A stretch of DNA of 64,000 bases. Source: Rufibacter psychrotolerans (lineage in GTDB: Bacteria > Bacteroidota > Bacteroidia > Cytophagales > Hymenobacteraceae). The DNA is taken from positions 49,027 to 113,026 of the forward strand of contig NZ_JAFFJV010000023.1 of assembly GCF_016924645.1 (NCBI RefSeq), in the 5' to 3' direction. Position 1 is the stretch's first letter; every line of letters begins with the position of its first letter. A program made the translations under genes and the position numbers. The notes beneath the pieces were generated by a model. The model worked only from the letters and a program-made list of their open reading frames with translations, was not told the DNA's origin and did no database searches. Shown here piece by piece: positions 10,425-18,722 of this stretch.

Positions 10425-10879
10425 AGGGCGTTATCGGTTTGGGGCGGATTGGTGAGGAAGTGTAGCAGTTCGGTACCCTCGGTTTTGTAGAACGGGAACA
10501 CGAAGTTGAACCTTGAGTTGGTGGTGCGCACCCGGTAGTCTACCTCAATGAGCAGCAATCCCTCCAGTTCGCGGGTGGTGTTCAGGAATACCCGTTCCAG
10601 GTCAATGCGGGGCTCAAAGTAAAGGATGGCCGTCTCAATCTTATCAGTAAGCTGGGTTTTAAGCGTGGTATCCAGCGACTCAAAGATCATCTCCTCCAGG
10701 TTGCACCCAAACCGAGGCTGCATAAGCCGCTCCCCCACCATGGTGGTGAGCAGGATATGGAGGCTGCTCTGGATATCGGCTACGCCTTCCAGCATGTCCA
10801 CCTGGCCGCTGAGGTGGTCAAAGGTGGGCGGAAAGCTCCAGCCGCGGCCCAGAAAGTTTTGGGTAGGTGTGAAGGCCAT
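10421..10879 (-). CDS. gp25/GPW-like baseplate protein (Afp9/Pvc9-like)
   Basis: 152 residues, typical size of the gp25 family. It begins FLGRGWSFPPTF and has the family core SSLHILLTTMVGERLMQPRF, then YRVRTTNSRFNFVFPFY. T4 gp25 homologues bridge the baseplate wedge to the first sheath ring. Its stop overlaps the start of the Afp11-like gene by 4 bp, and it lies 89 bp after the PAAR gene. Family identity is clear from the ERLMQPRFG motif. Confidence 0.93.
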   Translation of the reverse strand: MAFTPTQNFLGRGWSFPPTFDHLSGQVDMLEGVADIQSSLHILLTTMVGERLMQPRFGCNLEEMIFESLDTTLKTQLTDKIETAILYFEPRIDLERVFLNTTRELEGLLLIEVDYRVRTTNSRFNFVFPFYKTEGTELLHFLTNPPQTDNAL

Positions 10880-10968
10880 AGGTTCTCAGCGCGTTGGGGT
10901 AGAGGTCTGTCTCAGGCAGTTCTGTTTTTAGGCTGTTCTCCAGAAAGTAGGTCCATTTCACATTTTGC

Positions 10969-11259
10969 TCACCCGCCGATCAGCACCGAGACGAACCCCA
11001 TGGTGATGGTGCCGCCGTGGGCGGTGGAATCGCCTAAGCGGGCCGCGGGCATGCCCCCGATCAAGACCGAACCTGAGCCTTTGATGATCGCGTCGGGCGG
11101 ACCGGCGCAGGTAGCCAGATCCCCCATTCGAGCGGCGGGCATCCCCCCAATGAGCACCGTGGGCGCTCCGGCCGGCAGAATGGGACCGCCTACGTGGGGC
11201 TTGGGTCCATCGGACATAGGGCAGACGTGCAGATCAGAAACTCGGGCGGCGGCTGGCAT
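10969..11259 (-). CDS. PAAR-motif spike-tip protein
   Basis: 96 residues. Two near-identical segments VLIGGMPAARMGD and VLIGGMPAARLGD and a third terminal VLIGG show the PAAR repeat. PAAR proteins fold as a sharp cone on the trimeric spike and can carry or help load effectors. There is no C-terminal toxin extension, so this copy is a plain tip. It sits between the VgrG-like spike and gp25 genes, as in other eCIS operons. The ATG is at 11259. Confidence 0.95.
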   Translation of the reverse strand: MPAAARVSDLHVCPMSDGPKPHVGGPILPAGAPTVLIGGMPAARMGDLATCAGPPDAIIKGSGSVLIGGMPAARLGDSTAHGGTITMGFVSVLIGG

Positions 11260-11296
11260 ATTTTCAAATGTTGGTCAGGAAATCATTACAAAGCGG

Positions 11297-11334
11297 TTGT
11301 TTCAAGGCCATTTTCCGGTAAACAGGGCGAAAAC
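11297..11334. repeat. Dispersed intergenic palindrome, copy 3
   Basis: Family member (GTTTCAAGGCCATTTTCC then GGTAAACAGGGCGAAAAC) in the 114-bp gap between the spike and PAAR genes, inside the operon. Confidence 0.5.
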
Positions 11335-11373
11335 GGGAAGGTCCAAGTCAAGGCTATTACTCGGCTATTTGTT

Positions 11374-13116
11374 TCAGTTGATCATGACCGTACCTCCTTT
11401 CACGATGGCCATGCCGTTGCCCGCCGAGAGTTCGTTGCCGCTGCCGCCCTCGGCTTTGAAGGCCGATTTTCCTTTGGCCGAGATATTGATTCCTTCCAGT
11501 TTCACGTCGGCGGTGGCTTTGAGCGTAATGTCTTTGATGCTGCTGAGGGTGATGCCGTTTTGATCCAGCACCAGTTGGTTTCCGTGCTGGTCCTGCAGTT
11601 GCACCCGCTTTTCCTTCTCGCTCAAAAGCAAGGAATTGCCCTCCGGCGTCTGGATGGTGAGTGTCTTGTCTTTGTCATGGAACAGCACTTTCATCTTGCT
11701 GCGGGAGACGTAGCCTTTCTCATCGTTCAAATCGGCGGCGGTGAGCGGGGCAGGTTTGGCGCTGCTGTGACACATGCCCAAGATTACCGCCTGGTTGGGG
11801 TCGCCGTTGAAAAAGCCCACCACTACTTCATCCCTGAGGTCCGGACGGAAAAAAGTACCTCGGCTTTCCCCGGCATCCAGGGTGACCAGCCGGGCCCAGA
11901 TGCCTTCGTCTTTCTGGCTGATCACCGGCAAACGTACTTTGATGCGGTCCTGCCCGGCCGGGTCTTTCTCCAGTTGGGTCACCACGCCCACCTGCAAGCC
12001 GGTGATACCCAGGTAGGGCTGCGCCGGGTTTGCCGGGCGGGCGGTCTGCGTAAACCACTCGGGGTTCAGGCCCAATTGTACATCGGTTTCCCAGTTGCCG
12101 TTGGAGATCTGGTGCCGCACCCCCGACACAAAAGCCGGCCCCTTGAACCGGTCGCCCACTCCTTTCAGCTCTACCACTTGGCCCGGCAGCAACTGCGCCA
12201 AACCTTGGCAACGTGCCCGCCCCCGGATCTTGGCCAGCCGGTGTTTCAGCAGTTTGGCGTTGGCCAGCTCACGAAGCACCGGCTCCGGAACCATTCCGCT
12301 CTGCGGCTCGGGTTGCAGCTCGGCTTGCACCACTTTGGCCAACTGGCTGCCTGAGAGATTACCGTTCAACTTGCTTTTAGGCTCCACGCCTTCCGCCTGC
12401 TTCATTTCCTGCGAAGCTGGGTCCCAGGCCTGCACCTTGAGCCCCGAAGGCTGAACTCGCGTGTCTATCTCGGCATCCAGTTCCAACAAGGTAGCGCCGA
12501 ACTGCAAGGTTATTACCGGCTCCTGCCCTAGCTTCGGCTTTTCTATTTTCACCTTGCCGTCGCTTACCAGGCAGATCAGGCCGTTCTGGTCCAAGCGGGA
12601 GAGCAGGAAATCCCAATCGGTGGCATGGTACTGCACCAGTTGCGGATGGGTGAACTTCGTTTCCTCCACCTCTCTGGCCAGACGGTGCTTTTTAAGTAAA
12701 TCTTCCGCAATTCTGCTGTCCTGCTGGTCATGGTAGTATTGGCTGCGCGGGGCCACAGTCATTTTCATCGCTTCGTCTTTGCACTCCACCGTCAGGAAAG
12801 AGCCGTTTTGGCGTACCTTGATGCTGTGCCGGATCACAATTCCCTTGAAGATGGTGTCGTCCTTCCCCCGGTACCCGGCCTTGATCTCAATCTTTTTGCC
12901 CGGCACAAACAGGTCCTGGTCACTAAGGGCAAAGGTCTCGGCGGCGGCTTCTCCGTCCAGCATCACCAGGGTGGCCGTGGGAATTCGGTTCACCTCTTTG
13001 CTCACCACAATGGATAACACGTGCACGGTATAAGATACCTGTATGCTTTCAGAGAAAATCTGGAAGGTGCAGACCTCGGGTGAGGCCGCTGTGGGCAAGG
13101 TTTGGGGGCTGATCAT
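11374..13116 (-). CDS. VgrG-like spike protein (Afp8/Pvc8; gp27-gp5 fusion)
   Basis: 580 residues from the ATG at 13116. The open frame extends further upstream, but this ATG overlaps the TGA of the preceding gene (ATGA) and the extra N-terminus would be unlike the family. Residues 1-340 match the gp27/GPD-like hub (TFQIFSESIQVSYTVHVLSI). Residues about 350-450 are the gp5 OB-fold (DRIKVRLPVI, then GTFFRPDLRDEVVVGFFNGD). The C-terminal 120 residues are repetitive beta-strand needle (VQLQDQHGNQLVLDQNGITL). It forms the trimeric central spike below the tube and carries the PAAR tip. Confidence 0.95.
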   Translation of the reverse strand: MISPQTLPTAASPEVCTFQIFSESIQVSYTVHVLSIVVSKEVNRIPTATLVMLDGEAAAETFALSDQDLFVPGKKIEIKAGYRGKDDTIFKGIVIRHSIKVRQNGSFLTVECKDEAMKMTVAPRSQYYHDQQDSRIAEDLLKKHRLAREVEETKFTHPQLVQYHATDWDFLLSRLDQNGLICLVSDGKVKIEKPKLGQEPVITLQFGATLLELDAEIDTRVQPSGLKVQAWDPASQEMKQAEGVEPKSKLNGNLSGSQLAKVVQAELQPEPQSGMVPEPVLRELANAKLLKHRLAKIRGRARCQGLAQLLPGQVVELKGVGDRFKGPAFVSGVRHQISNGNWETDVQLGLNPEWFTQTARPANPAQPYLGITGLQVGVVTQLEKDPAGQDRIKVRLPVISQKDEGIWARLVTLDAGESRGTFFRPDLRDEVVVGFFNGDPNQAVILGMCHSSAKPAPLTAADLNDEKGYVSRSKMKVLFHDKDKTLTIQTPEGNSLLLSEKEKRVQLQDQHGNQLVLDQNGITLSSIKDITLKATADVKLEGINISAKGKSAFKAEGGSGNELSAGNGMAIVKGGTVMIN

Positions 13117-13790
13117 TTGGCTACGGGCGGAAAGTACAGGGTCTGGCCGGGGACAAGCCGCCGAAAATTGGTGAGGCCGTTTGCTTTGGCTACCTGCAGG
13201 TAGCGGCGAGGATCTTCGTAGAGCCGGAAACACAGCAGCGGCAGCGTATCACCCGCCAGTACCTGCCGTTCATGGGTGAGATCTGGGGATTGGCGGTTCT
13301 CCTTGGCCACCCGTAGGTTCTCCTCCACGCTGCTTTTAAAAAGGGCTTTTGCTATGGCCCGGATGGGTGTACCATCGGGTTTAAAGAGCTTGAAGGTGAT
13401 CTGCAAGGAGGCAAGCCGGCACTTGAATAAACTTACGCCCCACACCAGTTTGAAGTGGCGAGTCTCGTGGATGGGACCATGGAATTCAGTAAGTAGGTCT
13501 TTGAAATACTTGAGCTCTGCCCAGATATCAGAGGTTGGACTACCTTCAATGAGGCCGGTGGCGTCAAAGAGGAATTCAAAGGAGAAATCCTCGGGTTTGG
13601 TATGCACGTATGTTTGCTGTTTCGCGCTTGCACCTTGCCCCTGTGCTTCCACAAAAGCCACTTTGTAGTCTAGCTGGTACGTTTCTGGGTTCACCAGGGC
13701 CAGGTACTCCCCTACATAAGAGGCGTCGCTTAGATCGGCTTTATCATAAGCGATGATCTTGAGTTTCTCCAGTTTTCCGGTGTCTGCCAT
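13113..13790 (-). CDS. eCIS tube/hub protein with C-terminal LysM (Afp7/Pvc7-like)
   Basis: 225 residues from the ATG at 13790; a TTG nine bases upstream is possible. The N-terminal 140 residues are the CIS tube-protein domain (ALVNPETYQLDYKVAF, then FSFEFLFDATGLI). The C-terminal 50 residues are a LysM-type motif (VLAGDTLPLLCFRLYEDP, then LVPGQTLYFPPV). In AFP/PVC this protein joins the inner tube to the spike hub. The gene lies between DUF5908 and the VgrG-like gene and overlaps the latter by 4 bp. Confidence 0.92.
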   Translation of the reverse strand: MADTGKLEKLKIIAYDKADLSDASYVGEYLALVNPETYQLDYKVAFVEAQGQGASAKQQTYVHTKPEDFSFEFLFDATGLIEGSPTSDIWAELKYFKDLLTEFHGPIHETRHFKLVWGVSLFKCRLASLQITFKLFKPDGTPIRAIAKALFKSSVEENLRVAKENRQSPDLTHERQVLAGDTLPLLCFRLYEDPRRYLQVAKANGLTNFRRLVPGQTLYFPPVAK

Positions 13791-13802
13791 GGCTGCCAAA
13801 AG

Positions 13803-13994
13803 TTAGCGTTCCTCCCGTTCCCGTAACAAATGCATCACCTGTTCCACGCACTCAGCGATCAAGGCCTCGCGGTCTTCGCCCCCCAAGGCCGAGGTAGCCA
13901 TGCCCGCTGCCCCGGAATTACCCGCACCCGTGCTGCCCGAGGCGCCTTCCGTCACCACTACTTTGATATGCAGTTCTCTTATCTCTACCGGCAT
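13803..13994 (-). CDS. DUF5908 small eCIS protein (Afp6-like)
   Basis: 63 residues starting MPVEIRELHIKVVV, the hallmark N-terminus of DUF5908, a tiny protein found almost only in eCIS operons. A Gly/Ala/Ser-rich linker follows, then an acidic C-terminus. Its exact structural role is not established to my knowledge. It lies 7 bp after the second tube gene and 12 bp before the LysM-ended gene. Confidence 0.9.
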   Translation of the reverse strand: MPVEIRELHIKVVVTEGASGSTGAGNSGAAGMATSALGGEDREALIAECVEQVMHLLREREER

Positions 13995-14001
13995 GGGCGC
14001 A

Positions 14002-14445
14002 TTAGTTTACGGTGAAGTAGTTGTAGCGCAGTTCCAGCGTTTCAATGACCAGGCTGTTGTTCTCGGCGTTGAAATCGGTGACGGACCAGCGGCGGGGCCA
14101 GGCGTTCACCACGTTCCAGCTTTTGAGTGGCTCGTGCTGTTCGTTGAGCAGGGTGATCAGAAGCGTGGCGCCCACAAACGTCTGCCGCTGGAAGGCGTCC
14201 TGGCACCAGGCAAAGATTTTGGAGTCCTTGGTAAGGAAGCCGCGCTTGAGCACCAGATCCGGGTATTTGGTCCGCACGGGCAGCACGTGCTCAAACCGGT
14301 TCTCGCCCCCTTCCTTGAAGGTCTCGGTCTCAAACTCCACCGACAAACCCGTCACCGACTGGAAACGGGTGTCGTTGTCCACGTTGCTCACGTTGGTGAA
14401 CTCCACCTTGAAATGGAACCCTACCGGCGGATAGTACCCTTCCAT
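14002..14445 (-). CDS. Inner-tube protein, second paralogue (gp19-like; Afp5-like)
   Basis: 147 residues. The phage T4 gp19-type tube fold is indicated by PVGFHFKVEFTNV, FQSVTGLSVEFETETF and the C-terminal VIETLELRYNYF. It starts with an ATG 11 bp after the first tube gene. It is more divergent than the first copy; in AFP/PVC a distinct tube paralogue forms the ring nearest the baseplate, which is the likely role here. Confidence 0.92.
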   Translation of the reverse strand: MEGYYPPVGFHFKVEFTNVSNVDNDTRFQSVTGLSVEFETETFKEGGENRFEHVLPVRTKYPDLVLKRGFLTKDSKIFAWCQDAFQRQTFVGATLLITLLNEQHEPLKSWNVVNAWPRRWSVTDFNAENNSLVIETLELRYNYFTVN

Positions 14446-14456
14446 AGCCTCCTCGT

Positions 14457-14888
14457 TTATTTCACCAGACTCAGGCCTTCGTGGGCGATCTCAATGGTCT
14501 CAATGGCGACCTCGTTGCCGTCGGCTTTGAGGTCGCTGGCCTGCACTTTGGTGGGGAACGCATTGAGGACTTTCCAGACAAAGACGGGCTCGTGGGTTTC
14601 GTTCAGCAATTTAATGGTGATGTCGCGGCGCTCTACTTTGCCCAGCAGGCTGGTTTTGTTGAACCAGTCGTAGAAATCGGTTTTGCCCTGGAAGGTGCCC
14701 CGCTTGAGGGTGATCTTCTCGTTTTTGGGCAAGCCGGGCTGCGCGATTTTGCCGTACGAGCGGCTGTGCCCCTCGCGGTACTCAATGGGGTCTATCTGCG
14801 TGCTGAGGCCCGTGACTTCGGTGAAGCCAATTTTGGTCCCGCCCCACTCAACCTCAAAGTGGAACTTGGGTAATGGATACTCGGCCAT
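14457..14888 (-). CDS. Inner-tube protein, main paralogue (gp19-like; Afp1-like)
   Basis: 143 residues. Motifs of the gp19 family: PLPKFHFEVEWGGTKIGFTE, GLSTQIDPIEYREG, ITLKRGTFQGKTDFYDWF and ending VAIETIEIAHEGL. It forms the stacked hexameric tube inside the sheath that is expelled on contraction. The following tube gene is 11 bp downstream. The preceding 300 bp separate it from the sheath gene and contain two copies of the dispersed palindrome. Confidence 0.94.
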   Translation of the reverse strand: MAEYPLPKFHFEVEWGGTKIGFTEVTGLSTQIDPIEYREGHSRSYGKIAQPGLPKNEKITLKRGTFQGKTDFYDWFNKTSLLGKVERRDITIKLLNETHEPVFVWKVLNAFPTKVQASDLKADGNEVAIETIEIAHEGLSLVK

Positions 14889-14941
14889 CTCTTTCTCTTG
14901 GTTTACGTTTGGTGATCAGCGGGAAAATCTGTTAGTACTCA

Positions 14942-14975
14942 CGTTTCAGGGCCGATTTCCTCAAAACAGCCTCAG
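14942..14975. repeat. Dispersed intergenic palindrome, copy 4
   Basis: Family member (CGTTTCAGGGCCGATTTCC then TCAAAACAGCC) in the 301-bp gap between the sheath and tube genes. Nothing else is recognised in that gap apart from the next copy. Confidence 0.5.
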
Positions 14976-15063
14976 ACTGCATTTCGAATCTGGAGCTTCG
15001 GCCATTGCCTTGACAGTGCGCCGCAAGGCATTTTCTGAGGTAACTGCCGAAATTGGGGAGAAG

Positions 15064-15101
15064 CCGTTTTGGGGCTATTTTCCTGCAAACAGCCCCGAAA
15101 C
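15064..15101. repeat. Dispersed intergenic palindrome, copy 5
   Basis: Well-formed copy (CCGTTTTGGGGCTATTTTCC then GCAAACAGCCCCGAAAC) soon after the stop of the sheath gene. It could lower the transcription of downstream genes or stabilise the mRNA 3' end; that is inference. Confidence 0.55.
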
Positions 15102-15189
15102 CTGCCTTCACATTCACGTATTTCTGCTTAAACAGACAAAAGGGTATAGTAAAGACTTCACCGGAGCTTAGCCCCGAGGCGCAGGGAGA

Positions 15190-17277
15190 TCAGCTTTCTG
15201 GCATTTTATGGGAGAACCGCAGGATGATGAACTCGGCGGGCCGCACCACCGCCAGGCCAATCTCCACTATCATGCGGCCTTCCAGAATGTCAAGCGGAGT
15301 CATGGTTTTGCCCAGGCCCACGGCCACGTAGAAGGCGTGCTCGGTGATGGCGCCCTGTAAGGCTCCCTGCCGCCAGAGCGTGGTCAGGAAGTTCTCGATC
15401 ATGGCCTGCACCTTCACCCAGGTACTGGCATCGTTTGGTTCGAAGACAAACTGCTCGGTGGCTTTCTTGCTGGACTCAGTGACCATGTTGAAGAAGCGGC
15501 GCACGCTCACGTACCGCCACTCGTTGCTGTTGCCGGCCAGCGTGCGGGCGCCCCACACCAGGGTGCCTTTGCCGGTAAAAGCCTTGATCACGTTGATGGA
15601 CTTCCCGAAGTTCACATCCACGTTCAGCTCCCCGTTCTGCGACTCCTCCAGTTTCACCGACGGCCCCACCACGTTGATCAGACTCTCGTTGGCGGGCGCT
15701 TTCCAGACGCCCCGGGCGGCGTCTACGCGGGCGTACAAGCCGGCAATGGCTCCGGAAGGCGGCAACAGAGCCGTTTGCTCCTTCAAATAGGAAATGACGT
15801 TGCCCAGTACCGGGATGCGGCGCAGAATGTCGGCCTCGGCGGCTTCCTCTGAGGTTTGGGCATCGCGGAGCAGGTTGGAGAGCAGCGTGTAGAGGCCGTT
15901 GAAAATGGAATCGCCGCGTTTTTCAATAATTTCCCGCAGGTTTTTCACGGCGTCTTCGCGGGCCGCGTCTGTGTTGCCGGAGGCATCGGCGGTGAAGGTG
16001 AACCCGGTGGGGTCGGCGGGCTCGGCCAAACCGGCGGTGACGGCATCGTCCAGTTCATCGGTGTCCCAGGCGCGGCCGCCCTGGTCGTTGATGCTGGCAA
16101 TACCCGGATCGCCCACAATGGCGGGATCGGTGGAAAGCACTTCCACCCCTAACAGCTGCCGGAGGTAAAGCGGCGGCGTACCGCCAGAAGGAAACAGGCG
16201 CGACTTCAATTCTTCATGCAGGGAACCCACGAGCAACGCTGAGGGGTCATCCTTGAGACTTTCGTCTATGAAAGCGTCGATGATCTGGTACAGAAAATCC
16301 CAAACAGCGGTGTAGCTGTCTTTGACCGTCGTGATGTCCGCGTAGTCGCCGACCAGCTCGCTGATGGCGGTGTAAAAGGCGGCTTTGCGCTCCTGGTACA
16401 TTTCTTCCAAGGAGGATTTGGTGCCCAGGAAGGTGGTGAGGGCGCTGTTCAGGTTTTGGGAACTGGTGATGATGTTGTCCAACTCCGTCAGGTTTTCCTG
16501 GGTGGTGGTATCGGTGGGGGCCACAAAATCAGGGTCGGCCCAGCTGATGATGGCGCCCAGTTTGGTCACTTTGCCTTTCACGTCGCGGTAGCGCACCTGC
16601 CGGGGCAGGTTCACCCGCAGGTACGGATAATACGCGGCCCCGAACTGCAAATTGCCCGTGCCTATGTTGGTGCGGAAAGCGTCAATGTCGGTTTTGCGGT
16701 ATTTCTCGTCGGAGGGATTCGCGATTTTGACATCGGCAATCAGGAAACGGTCTTTCAGGTTGAAGCATTGTTCCAGTGTGACCTTGTGCAGATCGCCCAG
16801 TTTATCGGGGGCCAGTTTGATGCCGTCGGGGTAAAGGATCAGGGTAGGCTCGTCTTCTTTCCGCAACTCGGCCAGGGCGCTTTCTACGCCGGTCGCCAGG
16901 TCGGCAGGCACAAACGGATCAGGGAATTTCCCCAGCGAGACGATGTAGCACTTGCCGCCCCCGTTCCGGAAATACATCCGGAGGCTGTCGTATAAATAAT
17001 AAGTGCTCTCCACCGTAGCCGTTTTCACGGTGTTGTTCACGCTCAGGTCCACGGCGGCCACGTTCAAGGGCGGACTTCCCCCGAACATTTCCTCAAACTC
17101 CACCAAAGATTCCAGGCGCACCGGGGTGAGCGCGTAATCCTTGCCCATGAAGGTGGTGCGCTGGGTGTAGCCAATGAACGCGGGCACCGCCGTGTCTACG
17201 GCCGCAATAGAGGGCGGGAATTTGGGGACCTCATCAATGTAAACACCGGGCACCCGCAGGGTAGAAAGGTTCAACAT
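15190..17277 (-). CDS. Contractile tail sheath protein
   Basis: 695 residues. The N-terminus RVPGVYIDEVPKFPPSIAAV and the C-terminus LGKTMTPLDILEGRMIVEIG, then AVVRPAEFIILRFSHK, are the phage-tail-sheath signature. The protein is longer than typical AFP/PVC sheath proteins (roughly 350-480 residues). The extra length is a central insertion, about residues 240-500, rich in Asp/Thr/Ala. It is the only sheath gene here, whereas AFP and PVC have three. Contraction of this helical tube drives the inner tube out. It lies 42 bp after the unknown 257-residue gene. Confidence 0.95.
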   Translation of the reverse strand: MLNLSTLRVPGVYIDEVPKFPPSIAAVDTAVPAFIGYTQRTTFMGKDYALTPVRLESLVEFEEMFGGSPPLNVAAVDLSVNNTVKTATVESTYYLYDSLRMYFRNGGGKCYIVSLGKFPDPFVPADLATGVESALAELRKEDEPTLILYPDGIKLAPDKLGDLHKVTLEQCFNLKDRFLIADVKIANPSDEKYRKTDIDAFRTNIGTGNLQFGAAYYPYLRVNLPRQVRYRDVKGKVTKLGAIISWADPDFVAPTDTTTQENLTELDNIITSSQNLNSALTTFLGTKSSLEEMYQERKAAFYTAISELVGDYADITTVKDSYTAVWDFLYQIIDAFIDESLKDDPSALLVGSLHEELKSRLFPSGGTPPLYLRQLLGVEVLSTDPAIVGDPGIASINDQGGRAWDTDELDDAVTAGLAEPADPTGFTFTADASGNTDAAREDAVKNLREIIEKRGDSIFNGLYTLLSNLLRDAQTSEEAAEADILRRIPVLGNVISYLKEQTALLPPSGAIAGLYARVDAARGVWKAPANESLINVVGPSVKLEESQNGELNVDVNFGKSINVIKAFTGKGTLVWGARTLAGNSNEWRYVSVRRFFNMVTESSKKATEQFVFEPNDASTWVKVQAMIENFLTTLWRQGALQGAITEHAFYVAVGLGKTMTPLDILEGRMIVEIGLAVVRPAEFIILRFSHKMPES

Positions 17278-17319
17278 GGCTGGGTTGGGTTAAGGACTGG
17301 TTTTAGAGTTCGTGCAGTT

Positions 17320-18093
17320 TCACATCTTGTCCAAATGGAGTTTGTACACCTGGGAGTTCTTCAGGTCGCCGGTGCCGGTGAGGAGGCTGTAATTGCTGAG
17401 CCCGCTTTTGCCCGAGATCTCAATTTTGCCCCAGACATCAAGGGGCACCGCTGCTTGTTGGGTTTGCAGGCTCTGGCGGCTGGCGTAGCTGATCTTGCTG
17501 TCGGTGGGTTGCCAGAAAGCGGCATCTGTAACGGCGGCTCCCTTGCTTTTGGCGATGGCCCGGTAGTGTTTCGCGTCTTTCCGGACCAGGTCGCCGGGCA
17601 GATAGTCTTCTTCGGGGCGGTACGTGGGCAAAGGCAGGGTGAGGTGCGGATATGCGCCCCCAAAGATGCGGGCCCACTGGTTCCCGAACAGGTAGACTCC
17701 CCTCCCACCATCGGCCTTTACCCGGTAAGCCAACGCCGTTTGCGCAGCCAGTTCCGGAAGTTGCCACTTCAGCCAGAAGCCCAGCACCATCTTTTCCAGG
17801 TTGGCCAGCGGTTTGCGGGTGCCGGGCAGCGCATCGGCTAGTTGGGCCAGCAGCAGGAAGCCGGTTTTGGTTTGTTTCAGCAGGACGCCATGGGCTTGCA
17901 GGGCTTTGCGGGTGCTCGTGTCTGGCTCTACCAAAAGCCACTCGCGCACGTCATAGGTTTTCAGCTTCTGGGCTTTGCGGGGCGCGGGCAGATCCTGAGT
18001 CCCGTCAAAGATTTTCCCGCCCTCGTCCAGGAAGGAGTGGTGGAGGATGTCCACGGCCATCAGGGGTTGGTATCTGCGTTTTGTGCTTTCCAT
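17320..18093 (-). CDS. Unknown eCIS-operon protein with CBM5/12-like motif
   Basis: 257 residues, ATG at 18093, 5 bp after the DUF4255 gene and 42 bp before the sheath gene. I do not recognise the family. Residues about 166-200 read YLPGDLVRKDAKHYRAIAKS followed by FWQP, which matches the spacing of CBM5/12 carbohydrate-binding motifs (Y-x-x-GD-x-V, x-Y-x-A, then a W). Such small modules occur on phage tail and baseplate proteins. No signal peptide is present. A particle-surface or assembly role is inferred from the operon. Confidence 0.75.
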   Translation of the reverse strand: MESTKRRYQPLMAVDILHHSFLDEGGKIFDGTQDLPAPRKAQKLKTYDVREWLLVEPDTSTRKALQAHGVLLKQTKTGFLLLAQLADALPGTRKPLANLEKMVLGFWLKWQLPELAAQTALAYRVKADGGRGVYLFGNQWARIFGGAYPHLTLPLPTYRPEEDYLPGDLVRKDAKHYRAIAKSKGAAVTDAAFWQPTDSKISYASRQSLQTQQAAVPLDVWGKIEISGKSGLSNYSLLTGTGDLKNSQVYKLHLDKM

Positions 18094-18098
18094 TGACT

Positions 18099-18722
18099 TC
18101 AGGACACGGGCGTTTTGTGGCCGATTTTCTCATTTGTCTCCAAAATCAGGGAGCCGCCCTCGGTCACGGTTTCCTGTTTCAGTTCCAGCAGGCGCACCAG
18201 GTACAGCACCGAGGGGTACTGCTTGCCGCCCAGCGTGCCCCACAGGTGGTTCAGTTCCTCAAAGGTGGGCGAGTACAGGTCCACAATCAGCTTGAACTCG
18301 CTCAGGCGGTCATACTCCATGAATTCACCGGTGACGGCCAGGTTGCTGTTGAGGTGGGTGAAAATGTTCCTGGTCTGGAAAAACCGGATGAGCCGGGACA
18401 GGTACGTGAGCGCTTTCTCGTATTTATTGGCCGTGGCCGAGAACAGCACGAACAGGTTCACGAATACCGGCGGGTTGAAATACTCGGTCTTGAGGGTGGC
18501 GCTGTTGGCAAAGGAGTACGGCGAGTTCTTCAGGGTCTTCTCCTCGCGCAGGTTCACCAGGGTCATCACCACCTTGTCCCGCATCTCGGCATTGTCCGTG
18601 CCCGTGGGCGATTCCATCGTGGCGATGTTGCCCAGCACCACGGTGTCTTCCACGGCCGGCTGAATGCCCTCAAAAAAGGTATTGAGCTCAGAAACCAGAA
18701 TCTTGAGGGCGTGGGAAATCAC
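18099..18722 (-). CDS. DUF4255 tube-terminator/cap protein (Afp16/Pvc16-like)
   Basis: 207 residues. The N-terminus ISHALKILVSELNTFFEGI, then VVLGNIA, is the DUF4255 signature. The family member Afp16 caps the tube/sheath and sets particle length. The start is GTG at 18722; there is no ATG near the conserved N-terminus and no clear Shine-Dalgarno site. It is the first gene of the operon here, while in AFP the cap gene is last, so gene order is rearranged relative to the AFP type. Confidence 0.9.
   Translation of the reverse strand: MISHALKILVSELNTFFEGIQPAVEDTVVLGNIATMESPTGTDNAEMRDKVVMTLVNLREEKTLKNSPYSFANSATLKTEYFNPPVFVNLFVLFSATANKYEKALTYLSRLIRFFQTRNIFTHLNSNLAVTGEFMEYDRLSEFKLIVDLYSPTFEELNHLWGTLGGKQYPSVLYLVRLLELKQETVTEGGSLILETNEKIGHKTPVS

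Noticed and set aside
1..18722. Type VI secretion system or prophage tail
   Set aside because: DUF4255, DUF5908, LysM-ended tube protein and Afp11/12-like giant baseplate proteins are eCIS marks; no TssJLM membrane complex, capsid, terminase or lysis genes.
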